From Methylobacterium sp. UNC378MF (GTDB taxonomy: Bacteria > Pseudomonadota > Alphaproteobacteria > Rhizobiales > Beijerinckiaceae), in NCBI RefSeq assembly GCF_900103195.1, contig NZ_FMWU01000004.1, forward strand, positions 202,970-266,969: 64,000 nucleotides of DNA. Direction: 5' to 3'. Each line of letters starts with the position of its first letter. Positions within the stretch are counted from its first letter, which is position 1. The notes below the pieces were generated by a model, which was not told the DNA's origin, searched no databases, and saw only the letters and a list, made by a program, of their open reading frames with translations. Shown one piece after another: positions 31,524-41,127 of the stretch. A program made the translations under genes and the position numbers.

Positions 31524-31946
31524 ATGGCCACCGAGCGCACCTTCTCGATCCTGAAGCCCGACGCGACGCGCCGGAACCTTACCGGCGCGGTGAACGCGGT
31601 CATCGAGGAGGCCGGCCTGCGCATCGTCGGCCAGCGCCGCATCCGCATGACCAAGGAGCAGGCCGAGAAGTTCTACGAGGTGCACAAGGAGCGCCCGTTC
31701 TTCGGCGAGCTCGTGACCTTCATGACCTCCGGCCCGGTCGTGGTTCAGGTCCTCGAGGGCGAGAACGCCGTGGCCAAGTACCGTGAGGTCATGGGCGCCA
31801 CGAACCCGGCCCAGGCCGCCGACGGCACGATCCGCAAGAAGTTCGCCGAGTCCGTCGGCGAGAACACCGTGCACGGCTCCGACAGCGCCGAGAACGCCAA
31901 GATCGAAATCGCGCAGTTCTTCAAGGATTCCGACATCGCCGCCTGA
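31524..31946 (+). CDS. ndk: Nucleoside diphosphate kinase
   Basis: A 140 aa enzyme that equilibrates nucleoside di- and triphosphates. It starts with [36 protein letters not shown] and carries the active-site stretch [20 protein letters not shown], whose histidine is phosphorylated. Length is normal. It is monocistronic, with a hairpin and short T-run behind it. Confidence 0.97.
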   Translation: MATERTFSILKPDATRRNLTGAVNAVIEEAGLRIVGQRRIRMTKEQAEKFYEVHKERPFFGELVTFMTSGPVVVQVLEGENAVAKYREVMGATNPAQAADGTIRKKFAESVGENTVHGSDSAENAKIEIAQFFKDSDIAA

Positions 31947-31958
31947 GGCGACGGGCGG

Positions 31959-31988
31959 TGGCGGGTTGGGCACACCGACCCGCCATTT
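31959..31988 (+). terminator. Probable terminator of ndk
   Basis: An 11 bp GC-rich stem (31959-31969 with 31975-31985, one G-U pair) with a five-base loop is followed by only three T residues. It lies 12 bp after the ndk stop. The position and stem support termination, and the short U-tract makes it less certain. Confidence 0.6.
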
Positions 31989-32113
31989 GCGTGCACTGCA
32001 CCCGGCGGCGCCGGGAATGCCGCCCTGTGTGACCGGGCCGTCCTTGACGGGACGGAGCCCGGAAGCGTCCAACGGCCGAGCTTAGACAACCTCAGCCTTC
32101 GGACCACCCGACC

Positions 32114-32479
32114 ATGACGATGCGCCGCCTGCCCCTGCTGATCGCGACCGGCCTGTTCGCCCTCGGCGCGACCGCCGCCCTCGCGGGCGGATCCACGGCC
32201 CCGTTCCAGCAATACGAGCCGGATCCGGCGCTCAAGACCGCCAGCAAGTCCAATCTCGAAGGCCGCGTGCGCCACGCCTGCACCGTCGTCCAGGCCCGTT
32301 TGACCAGCGCCACCGAGGCGTCCCTGGAGCGTCCCTGCGGCTGCTACGCCCGGCAGACCCTGCGCAGCCTCGACGCCTCCGAGATCGAGGCCTACCGGGC
32401 CACCGGCTACTTCAATGACACCGCCCGCGCGAAGGCGCTCGCGGCTCTCGACAGCTGCAAGCTGCAGCGCCCGGTCTGA
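32114..32479 (+). CDS. Small exported Cys-motif protein, unknown
   Basis: A 121 aa protein with a Sec signal peptide (MRRLPLLIATGLFALGATAALA). The mature part holds four cysteines arranged C-x18-CxC-x(about 40)-C: HACTVVQARLTSATEASLERPCGCYARQTLRSL ... ALAALDSCKLQ. The pattern is like that of the exported protein at 60828-61190 on the other strand, although the sequences are otherwise weakly similar. The ATG at 32114 or 32120 could start it. No function is recognised. It is single and followed by a strong hairpin. Confidence 0.65.
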   Translation: MTMRRLPLLIATGLFALGATAALAGGSTAPFQQYEPDPALKTASKSNLEGRVRHACTVVQARLTSATEASLERPCGCYARQTLRSLDASEIEAYRATGYFNDTARAKALAALDSCKLQRPV

Positions 32480-32488
32480 GGACAAACC

Positions 32489-32515
32489 CGCGGGGTTGCC
32501 TCGGGCAACCCCGCG
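32489..32515. terminator. Terminator-like perfect hairpin
   Basis: A perfect 12 bp stem (32489-32500 with 32504-32515, CGCGGGGTTGCC) closes a three-base loop 10 bp after the stop codon. No T-run follows, so it may act as an RNA 3'-end stabiliser or a bidirectional stop rather than a classical terminator. Confidence 0.5.
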
Positions 32516-32667
32516 CGAGCATGCGCAGCAAGGCAACCCGGGACGGTGGGGCGATGCCCGATCGCTGCGCTCGGCCCGGTGGCGTCGGGGCGACCCGTCC
32601 TGTCAGCGGCGCGAGCTTCCCGCGGTCGTGCTGCGCGCTGCCGCACGTATCTCCCTGAACGCGCCCC

Positions 32668-32798
32668 TCCCATCCACCTCCTCATCCCAAGGTTCTGGGG
32701 CGCAGGGGAAGCCTCGAAGGAGGGCGCCACAAATCGCGAACTCCGCCGTAAGCCTTCGGGGCGGGTGCGCCGCACCTCAGGATGCGGGGGTGGATGGG
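32668..32798. repeat. Dispersed nested inverted repeat, copy 4
   Basis: The most diverged copy. CCCATCCACC at its left end pairs with GGTGGATGGG at its right end. It keeps CCTCATCC near 32678, GCCTCGAAGGAGG near 32711 and CGCACCTCAGGATGCGG near 32771. The inner stem is degraded (AAGCCTTCGGGGCGG). Confidence 0.7.
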
Positions 32799-32828
32799 AT
32801 CAGCCGGACCCGGACGCGGGACAGGCCC

Positions 32829-33479
32829 TCAGAGGCTGAACAGCGCGCCGTCCGGCGCCGTATCGGCGATCACCACGCGGTCGCCCTCCAGGCGGGCGCG
32901 GCCGCCCGCCACCAGGGCGAGCACCGCCGGGTAGAGACGGCGCTCTTGAACGATCACCCGGTCGGCGAGGCTGTCGGGATCGTCGTCCTGGCGGACCGGG
33001 ATCGCGGCCTGGGCGACGATCGGGCCGGCATCGAGCTCCGGTACGACGAAATGGACCGTGCAGCCGTGCAGGCGCACGCCGGCCTCCAACGCCTGCCGGT
33101 GGGTGTGCGTGCCCTTGAACAGGGGCAGGAGCGACGGGTGGATATTGAGCATCCGCCCGGCCCAGGACGCCACGAAATCCGTCGTCAGGATCCGCATGAA
33201 GCCCGCGAGGCAGACGAGGTCGATCTCGGCCGCCCGCAACGCGGCGTCGAGGGCGGCGTCGAAGCCGGCGCGGTCGGCGAAGGCCCTGTGGTCGATCGCC
33301 TGGGTCGGGATCCCGGCCGCGGCCGCCCGGGCGAGGCCGGCGGCCTCCGGGCGGTTCGACAGGACCAGCACGATCTCGGCCGGGAAGGCGGGATCCTCAG
33401 CCGCCTCAAGCAGCGCGACCATGTTCGAGCCGCGCCCCGAGATCAGGATCGCGACGCGGGTCTTGCGGACGGTTGTCAT
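32829..33479 (-). CDS. purN: Phosphoribosylglycinamide formyltransferase
   Basis: A 216 aa folate-dependent enzyme that formylates GAR in purine synthesis. Motifs are VAILISGRGSNMVALLEA, the catalytic stretch MLNIHPSLLPLFKGTHTHRQALEAG, and HGCTVHFVVPELDAGPIVAQAAIPV with its catalytic Asp. It starts 1 bp inside the purM stop (TGATG-type overlap), so the pair is translationally coupled. Confidence 0.96.
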   Translation of the reverse strand: MTTVRKTRVAILISGRGSNMVALLEAAEDPAFPAEIVLVLSNRPEAAGLARAAAAGIPTQAIDHRAFADRAGFDAALDAALRAAEIDLVCLAGFMRILTTDFVASWAGRMLNIHPSLLPLFKGTHTHRQALEAGVRLHGCTVHFVVPELDAGPIVAQAAIPVRQDDDPDSLADRVIVQERRLYPAVLALVAGGRARLEGDRVVIADTAPDGALFSL

Positions 33480-34558
33480 CAGAGGGCGAGGCGTCCGCTG
33501 AAGGTCACGGGCTCGGCGCCCCGCGCCGTGATCCGCCCGAGGCGCACCGGCGTCTCCCCGGCCCGGGTGAGGGCCTCGTCGACGTCGTCCACCGCGTCGG
33601 CGGCGGCGATCACCACCATGCCGATCCCGCAATTGAAGGTGCGCAGCATCTCGGCCTCGGCGACGCCGCCCTCGCGGGAAAGCCAGCCGAAGACCGGCGG
33701 CGGGGTCACGGCGTCGAGGTCGACGGCGATGCCGACCGCGTCCGGCAGGACCCGAGGAAGGTTGTCGGGGAAGCCGCCGCCCGTGATGTGGGCGAGCGCC
33801 CGGATCCCGTCGGTGGCACCCAGCGCCGCGAGGAGCGGCTTCACGTAGATCCGGGTCGGCTCGAGCAGCGCCTCGCCGAGGCTGCGGCCCGGGGCGAACG
33901 GCGCTGGCGCATCCCAGCCGAGTCCGGTCTTCGCGACGATCCGGCGGACCAGCGAGAAGCCGTTGGAATGAACCCCGGAGGAGGGCAGGCCGAGGACCAC
34001 GTCGCCTGGCCGGATGCCGGGCCGCGGCAGCAGCGTGCCGCGCTCGGCGGCCCCGACCGAGAAGCCGGCCAGGTCGTAGTCGGACCCGTCGTAGAGGCCG
34101 GGCATCTCGGCGGTCTCGCCGCCGATCAGCGCGCAGCCCGCCTGTCGGCAGCCCTCGGCAATGCCGCGCACGATGTCGGCGCCGACGCCCGGGACCAGCT
34201 TTCCGGTGGCGTAGTAGTCGAGGAAGAACAGCGGCTCGGCGCCCTGGACGATGATGTCGTTCACGCACATCGCCACGAGGTCGATGCCGATCGTGTCGTG
34301 ACGCCCGGTCTCGATGGCGATCTTGACCTTGGTGCCGACGCCGTCGTTGGCCGCGACCAATATCGGGTCGCGGAAGCCCGCGGCCTTCAGGTCGAACAGG
34401 CCGCCGAACCCGCCGATCTCGGCGTCGGCGCCCGGGCGCCGCGTCGAGCGCACCAGCGGCTTGATCGTCTCGACCATGGCGTTGCCGGCATCGATATCGA
34501 CGCCCGCCGCCGCGTAGGTCAGCCCCGTCTTCGGCTCGTTGCCGTCCTTGGCCGTCAT
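33479..34558 (-). CDS. purM: Phosphoribosylformylglycinamidine cyclo-ligase
   Basis: A 359 aa AIR synthetase, the ATP-dependent ring closure after FGAM. It has [59 protein letters not shown] and the later [13 protein letters not shown] and [17 protein letters not shown]. It is coupled to purN and is divergent from the perM-like permease gene across 143 bp that must hold both promoters. Confidence 0.96.
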   Translation of the reverse strand: MTAKDGNEPKTGLTYAAAGVDIDAGNAMVETIKPLVRSTRRPGADAEIGGFGGLFDLKAAGFRDPILVAANDGVGTKVKIAIETGRHDTIGIDLVAMCVNDIIVQGAEPLFFLDYYATGKLVPGVGADIVRGIAEGCRQAGCALIGGETAEMPGLYDGSDYDLAGFSVGAAERGTLLPRPGIRPGDVVLGLPSSGVHSNGFSLVRRIVAKTGLGWDAPAPFAPGRSLGEALLEPTRIYVKPLLAALGATDGIRALAHITGGGFPDNLPRVLPDAVGIAVDLDAVTPPPVFGWLSREGGVAEAEMLRTFNCGIGMVVIAAADAVDDVDEALTRAGETPVRLGRITARGAEPVTFSGRLAL

Positions 34559-34701
34559 GCCCGCGCCACCTCGTTCCAGATTGGCCCCGCTCTAGCGGCT
34601 TCCCGCGTCCCGCGCGAGTCGGCGCGGCGGCGCCTTGATCGGCGCGCCCCGCATACCCACTCTGCCCGCTGGCGTGGTGTGCCGCGAGGGGGAGCATCAT
34701 C

Positions 34702-35826
34702 GTGCGCGCACGGGCTATCATCGGGCTGGCCGCTGTCGTCGCCCTGGGACTGATCATCTACCTGCTCCGGGAGGTGATGCTGCCTTTCGTGGCCGGCATC
34801 ACGCTGGCCTATCTCCTCGACCCGCTGGCCGACCGGCTGGAGCGGCTCGGCCTCGGGCGGCTGGCGGCGAGCCTCCTGATCCTGGCGCTGTTCGTCGTCG
34901 TCCTCGTGGTGACGCTGCTGATCCTGATCCCCCTCACGGCCAATCAGGTGGTGGCCCTGGTCAATGCGCTGCCCGGGATGGTGTCGCGCCTTCAGGCGAT
35001 CATCGCCGAGCGGTCCGGGACCCTGCTCGAGCGTGTCGGCGGCGCGAACGTTCTCAACGAGTTGCAATCCTCCGTCGGAACGCTCGCCACCCAGGCCGGG
35101 ACGTGGCTGCTCGCATTCCTGAAATCGCTCTGGTCGGGCAGCCAGGCGCTGATCTCGATCGCCTCGCTGCTGGTCGTGACGCCGGTCGTCGCCTTCTACA
35201 TCCTCGTCGATTGGGACCGGATGGTCGCGTCCATCGACGGCTGGGTGCCGCCGCGGCACCGGGCGACGGTGCGCGAGCTGGCCCGCCAGATCGACGGGGC
35301 GGTCACCGGCTACGTCCGCGGCCAGACCCTGGTCTGCCTCATCCTGGGGAGCTTCTACGCGGTCGGCCTCTGGCTGGTCGGGCTCAATTTCGGCGTGCTG
35401 ATCGGTCTGATCGCCGGATTCCTGACCTTCATCCCCTATGTCGGAACGCTCACCGGCTTCCTGCTCTCGGTGGGCGTCGCGCTGGTCCAGTTCTGGCCCT
35501 CCGGCGACTGGCTGCATCTGGGGCTGACCGTGGGCGTCTTCCTCGTCGGCCAGTTCCTGGAGGGCAACGTCATCTCGCCGAAGCTCGTGGGCGATTCCAC
35601 CGGGCTGCACCCGGTCTGGCTGATGTTCGCGCTGCTGGCGTTCGGGACGCTGTTCGGCTTCGTCGGGCTGCTCCTCGCCGTCCCGATCGCGGCCTCGATC
35701 GGCGTCCTCGTGCGCTTCGCCCTGGCCCGCTATCTGGAGAGCCGCCTCTACCATGCCGGCCAGCCGATCCTGATCGAGCAAGACGGCAAGGACGCTTCGG
35801 CCTTGACCTCCGCGGGCGGGGGATGA
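34702..35826 (+). CDS. AI-2E/PerM family membrane protein
   Basis: A 374 aa protein with about eight membrane segments. The first are AIIGLAAVVALGLIIYLLREVMLPFVAGITLAYLLDPLADRLE, typical of the PerM/YhhQ-like AI-2E exporter family. A long amphipathic middle (~80-150) follows, and then the conserved LVCLILGSFYAVGLWLVGLNFGVLIGLIAGFLTFIPYVGTLTG. The start is GTG at 34702. Family members have been linked to autoinducer-2 or Na+/H+ transport, and no substrate can be assigned here. The perM-hdaA order with purMN divergent is the usual alphaproteobacterial layout. Confidence 0.88.
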   Translation: MRARAIIGLAAVVALGLIIYLLREVMLPFVAGITLAYLLDPLADRLERLGLGRLAASLLILALFVVVLVVTLLILIPLTANQVVALVNALPGMVSRLQAIIAERSGTLLERVGGANVLNELQSSVGTLATQAGTWLLAFLKSLWSGSQALISIASLLVVTPVVAFYILVDWDRMVASIDGWVPPRHRATVRELARQIDGAVTGYVRGQTLVCLILGSFYAVGLWLVGLNFGVLIGLIAGFLTFIPYVGTLTGFLLSVGVALVQFWPSGDWLHLGLTVGVFLVGQFLEGNVISPKLVGDSTGLHPVWLMFALLAFGTLFGFVGLLLAVPIAASIGVLVRFALARYLESRLYHAGQPILIEQDGKDASALTSAGGG

Positions 35827-35839
35827 TCCTGGGCAACGC

Positions 35840-36550
35840 ATGCGCGAGAACGCACCACCCCGCCAGCTGGCCTTCGACCTGCCCCTCGACCCGCGCTACG
35901 GGCGCGAGGACTTCCTCGTGGGTCCGGCCAACGAGGCGGCCTACACGCTGATCGAGGCCTGGCCGGACTGGCCCGACAGCGTCCTGGTCCTCACCGGCCC
36001 GTCCGGCAGCGGCAAGAGCCATCTCGCGGCGATCTGGGCGGAGCGCGCCCATGCCTGGACCCTCCCGGCCGCCGAGCTGGGGGCCGACGCGGTCCAGCAC
36101 CTCGTCTCGAACGGGGCGCTGGTCATCGAGGATATCGATCAGGCGGAGCGGCTCGACGAGGCGGCGCTGTTCCACCTGCTGAACCGCGCGCGGGAGCGCG
36201 CCTGCCCGGTGCTGCTGACCAGCGCGACCGGGATCGACGCCCTCGGCCTCGCGACGCCCGACCTCCGTTCGCGGCTTCGCCTGGCCCCGCGCATCGCCAT
36301 CGAGGCGCCGGACGACGCCCTGCTGCGGGCCGTCCTGGTCAAGCTGTTCGTGGACCGGCAGCTGGTCGTCGATCTCGGCGTCATCGATTCGCTGGCCCTG
36401 CGCATCGACCGGTCGCTGGGCCGCGCCCGGGATGTCGTTGCAGAGCTGGATCGCGACGCCCTCGGGCGCGGACGCCGGATCAGCCGGCCGCTCGCTCTGG
36501 CGGTGCTGCGCCGCATGGGACTGGACGACGAGGCCGACCCGGCCGGCTGA
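35840..36550 (+). CDS. hdaA: DnaA-related regulator HdaA
   Basis: A 236 aa AAA+ protein made of the DnaA ATPase region without its DNA-binding domain. It starts with the clamp-binding-like QLAFDLPLDPRYGREDFLVGPANEAAY and has Walker A TGPSGSGKSHLAAI and a Walker B-like LVIEDIDQAERLDE, in which one acidic residue is retained. The C-terminal helices end LAVLRRMGLDDEA. In Caulobacter, HdaA stimulates DnaA-ATP hydrolysis to limit replication initiation. The gene follows perM by 13 bp and precedes ppk. Confidence 0.9.
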   Translation: MRENAPPRQLAFDLPLDPRYGREDFLVGPANEAAYTLIEAWPDWPDSVLVLTGPSGSGKSHLAAIWAERAHAWTLPAAELGADAVQHLVSNGALVIEDIDQAERLDEAALFHLLNRARERACPVLLTSATGIDALGLATPDLRSRLRLAPRIAIEAPDDALLRAVLVKLFVDRQLVVDLGVIDSLALRIDRSLGRARDVVAELDRDALGRGRRISRPLALAVLRRMGLDDEADPAG

Positions 36551-36655
36551 ACGCCGAATGCTGCGGCCGTCACGAAACCGTCGTGAAGGCCGCAGGTCTA
36601 GGGTGATACACGCTCCGCCGCCGCGAGGAGCGCCGCGTAGAGACAGGGATCGGGG

Positions 36656-39019
36656 ATGGAATCGACGCAGAAGCCCGTGGACCGCGACGCCGCCGAAGAG
36701 ACCGCCGAGCCCCGTCGGCGCGCGGCGGCCAATCCGGCGGTGCGGCGCGCGCCCGCGCCCAGGCGTCAGCTGGCCGATCCCGCCGCCGCGGACGCCAATG
36801 ACGAGTGGCCGGCTGCGGCCGCGGCCTCGCCTCCGGCGGAGCCGGTCGTCGGCGCGGCCCGTGAGCCGGTGCTGGAAGCGGGACGGTCCCTGCGCCACTC
36901 ACCGGAGCGCTTCGTGAACCGCGAGCTGTCCTGGCTCCAATTCAACCGGCGCGTCCTGGAGGAGGCATCGAACCCGAACCATCCGCTGCTGGAACGCCTC
37001 CGCTTCCTGTCGATCTCGGCGAACAATCTCGACGAGTTCTTCATGGTCCGCGTCGCCGGCCTGATCGATCAGGTGCGGGCCGGGATCACGGTCCCGTCGC
37101 AGGACGGCCTGTCGCCCTCCGAGCAGCTCGTCCGGATCGGCGCAGAGGTCTCGCGCCTCGCCGCCGACCAGCAGGCCCGCTGGCGGGAGCTGCGCGCGGA
37201 GCTGCACGCCGCCGACGTCGACATCGTCGAGCCTGCAGCCCTCACGGCCGAGCAGACGGCGTGGCTGGAGGAGTATTTCCTCAACCACGTCTTTCCGGTG
37301 CTGACGCCGCTGGCGATCGATCCGGCCCACCCGTTCCCCTTCATCCCGAATCTCGGCACCACCATCGCGCTGATGCTGGTGCGTCCGAAGGACGGGCGGC
37401 TGCTGCGCGCCCTGATCCGCCTGCCCGGCGTCATCGACCGATACGTGCGCCTGCCGGTCAGCGACAGCGACACCGCGGCACGCCTCATCACCATCGAGCA
37501 GGTGATCGGGATGTTCACCGGGCGGCTCTTCCCGGGCTATCTCGTGAAGGGCAGCGGCGCGTTCCGCGTCGTCCGCGACTCCGACCTGGAGATCGAGGAG
37601 GAGGCGGAAGACCTCGTCCTGCATTTCGAGACGGCGTTGAAGCAGCGGCGCCGCGGCGTCGTGATCCGCCTCGAGGTCGAGGCGGGCATGTCCGAGGATC
37701 TGCGCAGCTTCGTCGCCGACGAGTTGGAGATCGCCGCGGACGCGATCTTTCTCGTCGAGGGCATGCTCGCCTTGAACGAGCTGTCCCAGATCGTCGGGAT
37801 CGACCGGCCGGACCTGAAGTTCAAGCCCTACAATCCCCGCTTCCCGGAGCGCATCCGCGAGAGCGGCGGCGATGTCTTCGCGGCGATCCGGCAGAAGGAC
37901 TTCATCGTCCACCACCCCTACGAATCCTTCGATTCGGTGGTGCAGTTCCTCGCGCAGGCCGCCCGCGACCCGAACGTGGTGGCGATCAAGCAGACGCTCT
38001 ACCGGACATCCTCGAACTCGCCGATCGTCGCGGCCCTCGCCGAGGCTGCGGAGCTCGGCAAGTCGGTCACGGCCCTGGTGGAGCTGAAGGCGCGCTTCGA
38101 CGAGGAAGCGAATATTCGCTGGGCGCGCAACCTCGAGAAGGCCGGCGCGCAGGTGGTGTTCGGCTTCGTCGAGCTGAAGACCCACGCCAAGCTGTCGCTG
38201 GTGGTCCGGCGCGAGGGCGACAAGCTCGTGACCTACTGCCATGTCGGCACCGGCAATTACCATCCGATCACCGCACGGGTGTACACGGACCTGTCGTTCT
38301 TCACGGCGGATCCCGCGATCGCGCGGGACGTGTCGCGCATCTTCAACTTCATCACCGGCTATGCCGAACCGGCGGAGCTGGAGCGGATGGCGGTCTCGCC
38401 GCTGACCCTGAAGAACCGGCTTCTGGAGCATATCGAGGCGGAGGTCGCCCACGCGAAGGCGGGGCGCCCGGCGGCCATCTGGATCAAGTGCAACTCGCTG
38501 GTCGACAGCCAGATCATCGACGCGCTCTACGACGCCTCGGCTGCCGGTGTTCAGATCGACTGCGTGGTGCGCGGCATCTGCTGCCTGCGGCCGGGCATTC
38601 CCGGCCTCTCGGAGACGATCCGGGTCAAGTCGATCGTCGGCCGCTTCCTGGAACACGGGCGCATCTATGCGTTCGGCAACGGGGTCGGGCTGCCGCATCC
38701 CAAGGCCACGGTCTACATCTCGTCCGCCGACCTGATGAGCCGGAACCTCGACCGCCGCGTCGAAGCGCTGCTGCCGATCACCAATCCGACGGTGCATCAA
38801 CAGGTGCTCGACCAGATCATGCTGGCCAACCTGCTCGACAACCGTCAGAGCTGGCGGTTGCTCGCCTCGGGTGGCTGCGAACGGATCCAGCCCGCCGACG
38901 GCGAGGAGCCGTTCAATGCCCACAAGTACTTCATGACCAACCCCAGCCTCTCGGGACGCGGCAAGGCATCGAAGAAGTCGAGCCCGCGGGCACTGAGCCG
39001 CCGCGCGCAGCGCAGCTGA
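36656..39019 (+). CDS. ppk: Polyphosphate kinase 1
   Basis: A 787 aa enzyme that polymerises ATP gamma-phosphate into polyphosphate. Residues 1-~75 are a disordered Ala/Pro/Arg-rich extension. The N domain starts at [51 protein letters not shown]. The catalytic part has [29 protein letters not shown] and [13 protein letters not shown], whose histidine is the expected phospho-site, then [19 protein letters not shown] and [26 protein letters not shown]. Length exceeds the common ~690-730 mainly because of the N-terminal extension. ppx follows. Confidence 0.96.
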   Translation: MESTQKPVDRDAAEETAEPRRRAAANPAVRRAPAPRRQLADPAAADANDEWPAAAAASPPAEPVVGAAREPVLEAGRSLRHSPERFVNRELSWLQFNRRVLEEASNPNHPLLERLRFLSISANNLDEFFMVRVAGLIDQVRAGITVPSQDGLSPSEQLVRIGAEVSRLAADQQARWRELRAELHAADVDIVEPAALTAEQTAWLEEYFLNHVFPVLTPLAIDPAHPFPFIPNLGTTIALMLVRPKDGRLLRALIRLPGVIDRYVRLPVSDSDTAARLITIEQVIGMFTGRLFPGYLVKGSGAFRVVRDSDLEIEEEAEDLVLHFETALKQRRRGVVIRLEVEAGMSEDLRSFVADELEIAADAIFLVEGMLALNELSQIVGIDRPDLKFKPYNPRFPERIRESGGDVFAAIRQKDFIVHHPYESFDSVVQFLAQAARDPNVVAIKQTLYRTSSNSPIVAALAEAAELGKSVTALVELKARFDEEANIRWARNLEKAGAQVVFGFVELKTHAKLSLVVRREGDKLVTYCHVGTGNYHPITARVYTDLSFFTADPAIARDVSRIFNFITGYAEPAELERMAVSPLTLKNRLLEHIEAEVAHAKAGRPAAIWIKCNSLVDSQIIDALYDASAAGVQIDCVVRGICCLRPGIPGLSETIRVKSIVGRFLEHGRIYAFGNGVGLPHPKATVYISSADLMSRNLDRRVEALLPITNPTVHQQVLDQIMLANLLDNRQSWRLLASGGCERIQPADGEEPFNAHKYFMTNPSLSGRGKASKKSSPRALSRRAQRS

Positions 39020-39101
39020 GTTTCGCCGCGCAGCGACGCTGGGTTAAACCTCCCGCACGGCGCGTCGACAGGCGCGGCGGGCTGATGAAGGACTCGGACG
39101 T

Positions 39102-40655
39102 TTGGGCAGCCCTCGTGCCAACCTCACCCTCGCGCATGATGCGGAGGCGATCGACAGCGCCGCCCAGCAGCCGGTGGCGATCATCGATATCGGCTCCAAC
39201 TCGGTGCGGCTGGTCGCCTATGACGGCCTGACCCGGGCGCCGACGCCGCTCTACAACGAGAAGGTGCTCTGCGGCCTGGGCCGCAACGTTCTGACGACGG
39301 GCCGCTTGAACGAGGAGGCGGTGGCCCGGGCGCTCACGGCCCTGGGACGGTTCCGGGTCCTGTGCGAGACGATGCGCGTCAGACAGGTCTTCGTGCTCGC
39401 CACCGCGGCGGCGCGGGACGCCGAGAACGGTCCCGATTTCCTGCGTGCGGCGGAAGCGGCCTGCGGCCAGGAGATCCAGCTGCTGTCCGGGCGGCGCGAG
39501 GCGGAACTGTCGGCCCTCGGCGTGGTCTCCGGGTTTCACGCGCCGAACGGGGTCGTGGGCGACATGGGCGGCGGCTCCCTCGAACTCGTGGACGTTCGGG
39601 GGACGGTGGTCGGACAAGGGGTGACCATGCCGTTGGGCGGCCTCGCCCTTCAGGACCTCTCCGGCGGCTCGGTCAAGAAGGCCGCCAAGATCGTCCGCGA
39701 GTACATGCGCAAGGCTGCGCCGCAGCTCGAGACCCTGCGCGGCCGGACGTTCTACGCTGTCGGCGGCACGTGGCGGGCGATCGCGCGCCTCCACCAGGCC
39801 GCCCGCGGCTACCCCGTCCACGTGATGCACGGCTACGCGGTGGAGCCGACCGACGAGCTGAGCTTCCTCCAAGTGGTCGAGCAGACCGACGTGGCGCTGC
39901 TGCAGGATGTCGACGCGATCTCGGAGGCGCGGCGCCCGCTGCTGGCCTACGGAGCCGTCGTGCTGGAGGAGATCATCCGGGTCGGTCGCCCGCGGGAAGT
40001 GGCGATCTCGGCCTCCGGGGTGCGCGAGGGCCTGCTGTTCGAGCAGCTCGACCGCGACACCCGGCTGCTCGATCCGCTTCTGGCCTCGGCGTCGGAATTC
40101 AACAATCTGCGCGCCCGCTCACCCCGCCACGGGGAAGAGCTGATCGCCTGGACGGACCAATTCGTCGCGACCCTGGAGGGTCACGAGACCGCCGACGAGC
40201 GCCGTCTGCGCCACGCAGGCTGCCTGCTCTCGGATGTCGGATGGCGGGCGCATCCCGATTACCGCGACGAACAGAGCATCGCGGTGATCCAGAACGCGGC
40301 CTTCGTCGGCGTCGATCATCCGGGCCGCGCCTATCTCGCCCTGGCTGTGTCCCTGCGGCATTCCGGCCTTGCGCCCGAGAAGGCGAACGCGATGCTCCGG
40401 GGCGTCGCCGGTCCGCGCCTGTTCGAACGGGCCCGCCTGCTGGGCGCGCTGCTCCGCATCGCCTTCCCGATCTCGGCCGGCATGGACGGCGCCCTTGGGC
40501 GGGCACCGCTCGCCGTCGAGGAAGGCCGGGTCGTGCTGCGTCTGCCGCGCGCCTGGGAGCCCCTGAACGGAGACCGCCTCTTGAACCGGGTTCGCGGCCT
40601 CGGCCGCGTGATCGGACTCGACGGCCGGATCGAGATCGCGGGCGGGCCCTCCTGA
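39102..40655 (+). CDS. ppx: Exopolyphosphatase / GppA family
   Basis: A 517 aa ASKHA-fold phosphatase acting on polyphosphate ends or pppGpp. Motifs are AIIDIGSNSVRLVAYDG, VLATAAARDAENGPDFL, GDMGGGSLELVDV and FYAVGGTWRAIARLH. A C-terminal HD-like helical region begins near residue 330. The likely start is TTG at 39102, since an AAGGA ribosome site lies ~9 bp upstream and the nearest ATG (39085) is out of frame. The pairing with ppk gives opposing synthesis and breakdown activities. Confidence 0.92.
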   Translation: MGSPRANLTLAHDAEAIDSAAQQPVAIIDIGSNSVRLVAYDGLTRAPTPLYNEKVLCGLGRNVLTTGRLNEEAVARALTALGRFRVLCETMRVRQVFVLATAAARDAENGPDFLRAAEAACGQEIQLLSGRREAELSALGVVSGFHAPNGVVGDMGGGSLELVDVRGTVVGQGVTMPLGGLALQDLSGGSVKKAAKIVREYMRKAAPQLETLRGRTFYAVGGTWRAIARLHQAARGYPVHVMHGYAVEPTDELSFLQVVEQTDVALLQDVDAISEARRPLLAYGAVVLEEIIRVGRPREVAISASGVREGLLFEQLDRDTRLLDPLLASASEFNNLRARSPRHGEELIAWTDQFVATLEGHETADERRLRHAGCLLSDVGWRAHPDYRDEQSIAVIQNAAFVGVDHPGRAYLALAVSLRHSGLAPEKANAMLRGVAGPRLFERARLLGALLRIAFPISAGMDGALGRAPLAVEEGRVVLRLPRAWEPLNGDRLLNRVRGLGRVIGLDGRIEIAGGPS

Positions 40656-41127
40656 TCCGGTCTGCGCGGGGCGCGGGCAACCCGACACGTGCGCGACGGA
40701 TTTGGCGCCCGAAGCCCATCGGGCGCCGCCCGGCAGCGCGGCGCGGTGAGACAGGGCGCGCGATGTCGGGTCGTGTTCCGCTATCGCGGTCCGGTGGCGC
40801 TCGTCTCGTCCGCCCTATGAGCACCGAGGACCTGCTCGGGCGGCCCGGCCCGCGCGTCTAAACCTTTCGGATTCCGCCCGTGAAAAGGCGACGGCTCACA
40901 GCCGAATGACGCCAAATGATGCGCCGATAAAAACTTCCGATTTTGTGTGAATATTGTAATTGATTTATATATATTGCCGAATATGCGGTAAGAATGCCCT
41001 ATGATGCAGGTTGAAAGATTATAGTCGCCCTTAGCGATCGATTTCATGTGACGTAGTCAGGAGAGTTTTTCATTGTATGCTGGGATCGCCCTCCCAGATT
41101 GAGCCCAATTAATGGGAATATTGTGAA
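40656..41127. promoter_or_regulatory. AT-rich regulatory gap before the chemoreceptor
   Basis: The first ~220 bp are ordinary GC-rich spacer. From about 40895 to 41130 the sequence turns markedly AT-rich, unlike anything else in the window. It contains a possible sigma70-type promoter, TTGTGT at 40943-40948 and TATATA at 40966-40971 with a 17 bp spacer, leaving a ~150 base leader. A GGGA at 41114 may serve as ribosome site. An 88-codon reverse frame here is not protein-like. Confidence 0.5.

Larger units (their letters stand above)
32480..32828. other. Intergenic gap with hairpin and repeat copy 4
   Basis: The 349 bp between two convergent genes hold a strong hairpin just after the small exported gene and repeat copy 4 from about 32668 to 32798. 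No coding frame is convincing. Confidence 0.6.

Noticed and set aside
40781..41047. A reverse-strand 88-codon frame in the AT-rich gap (MKSIAKGDYNLSTCIIGHSYRIFGN...)
   Set aside because: It is partly in AT-rich promoter DNA and partly in GC-rich spacer, with a composition break inside the frame and no ribosome site. It could only be rescued by homologues.
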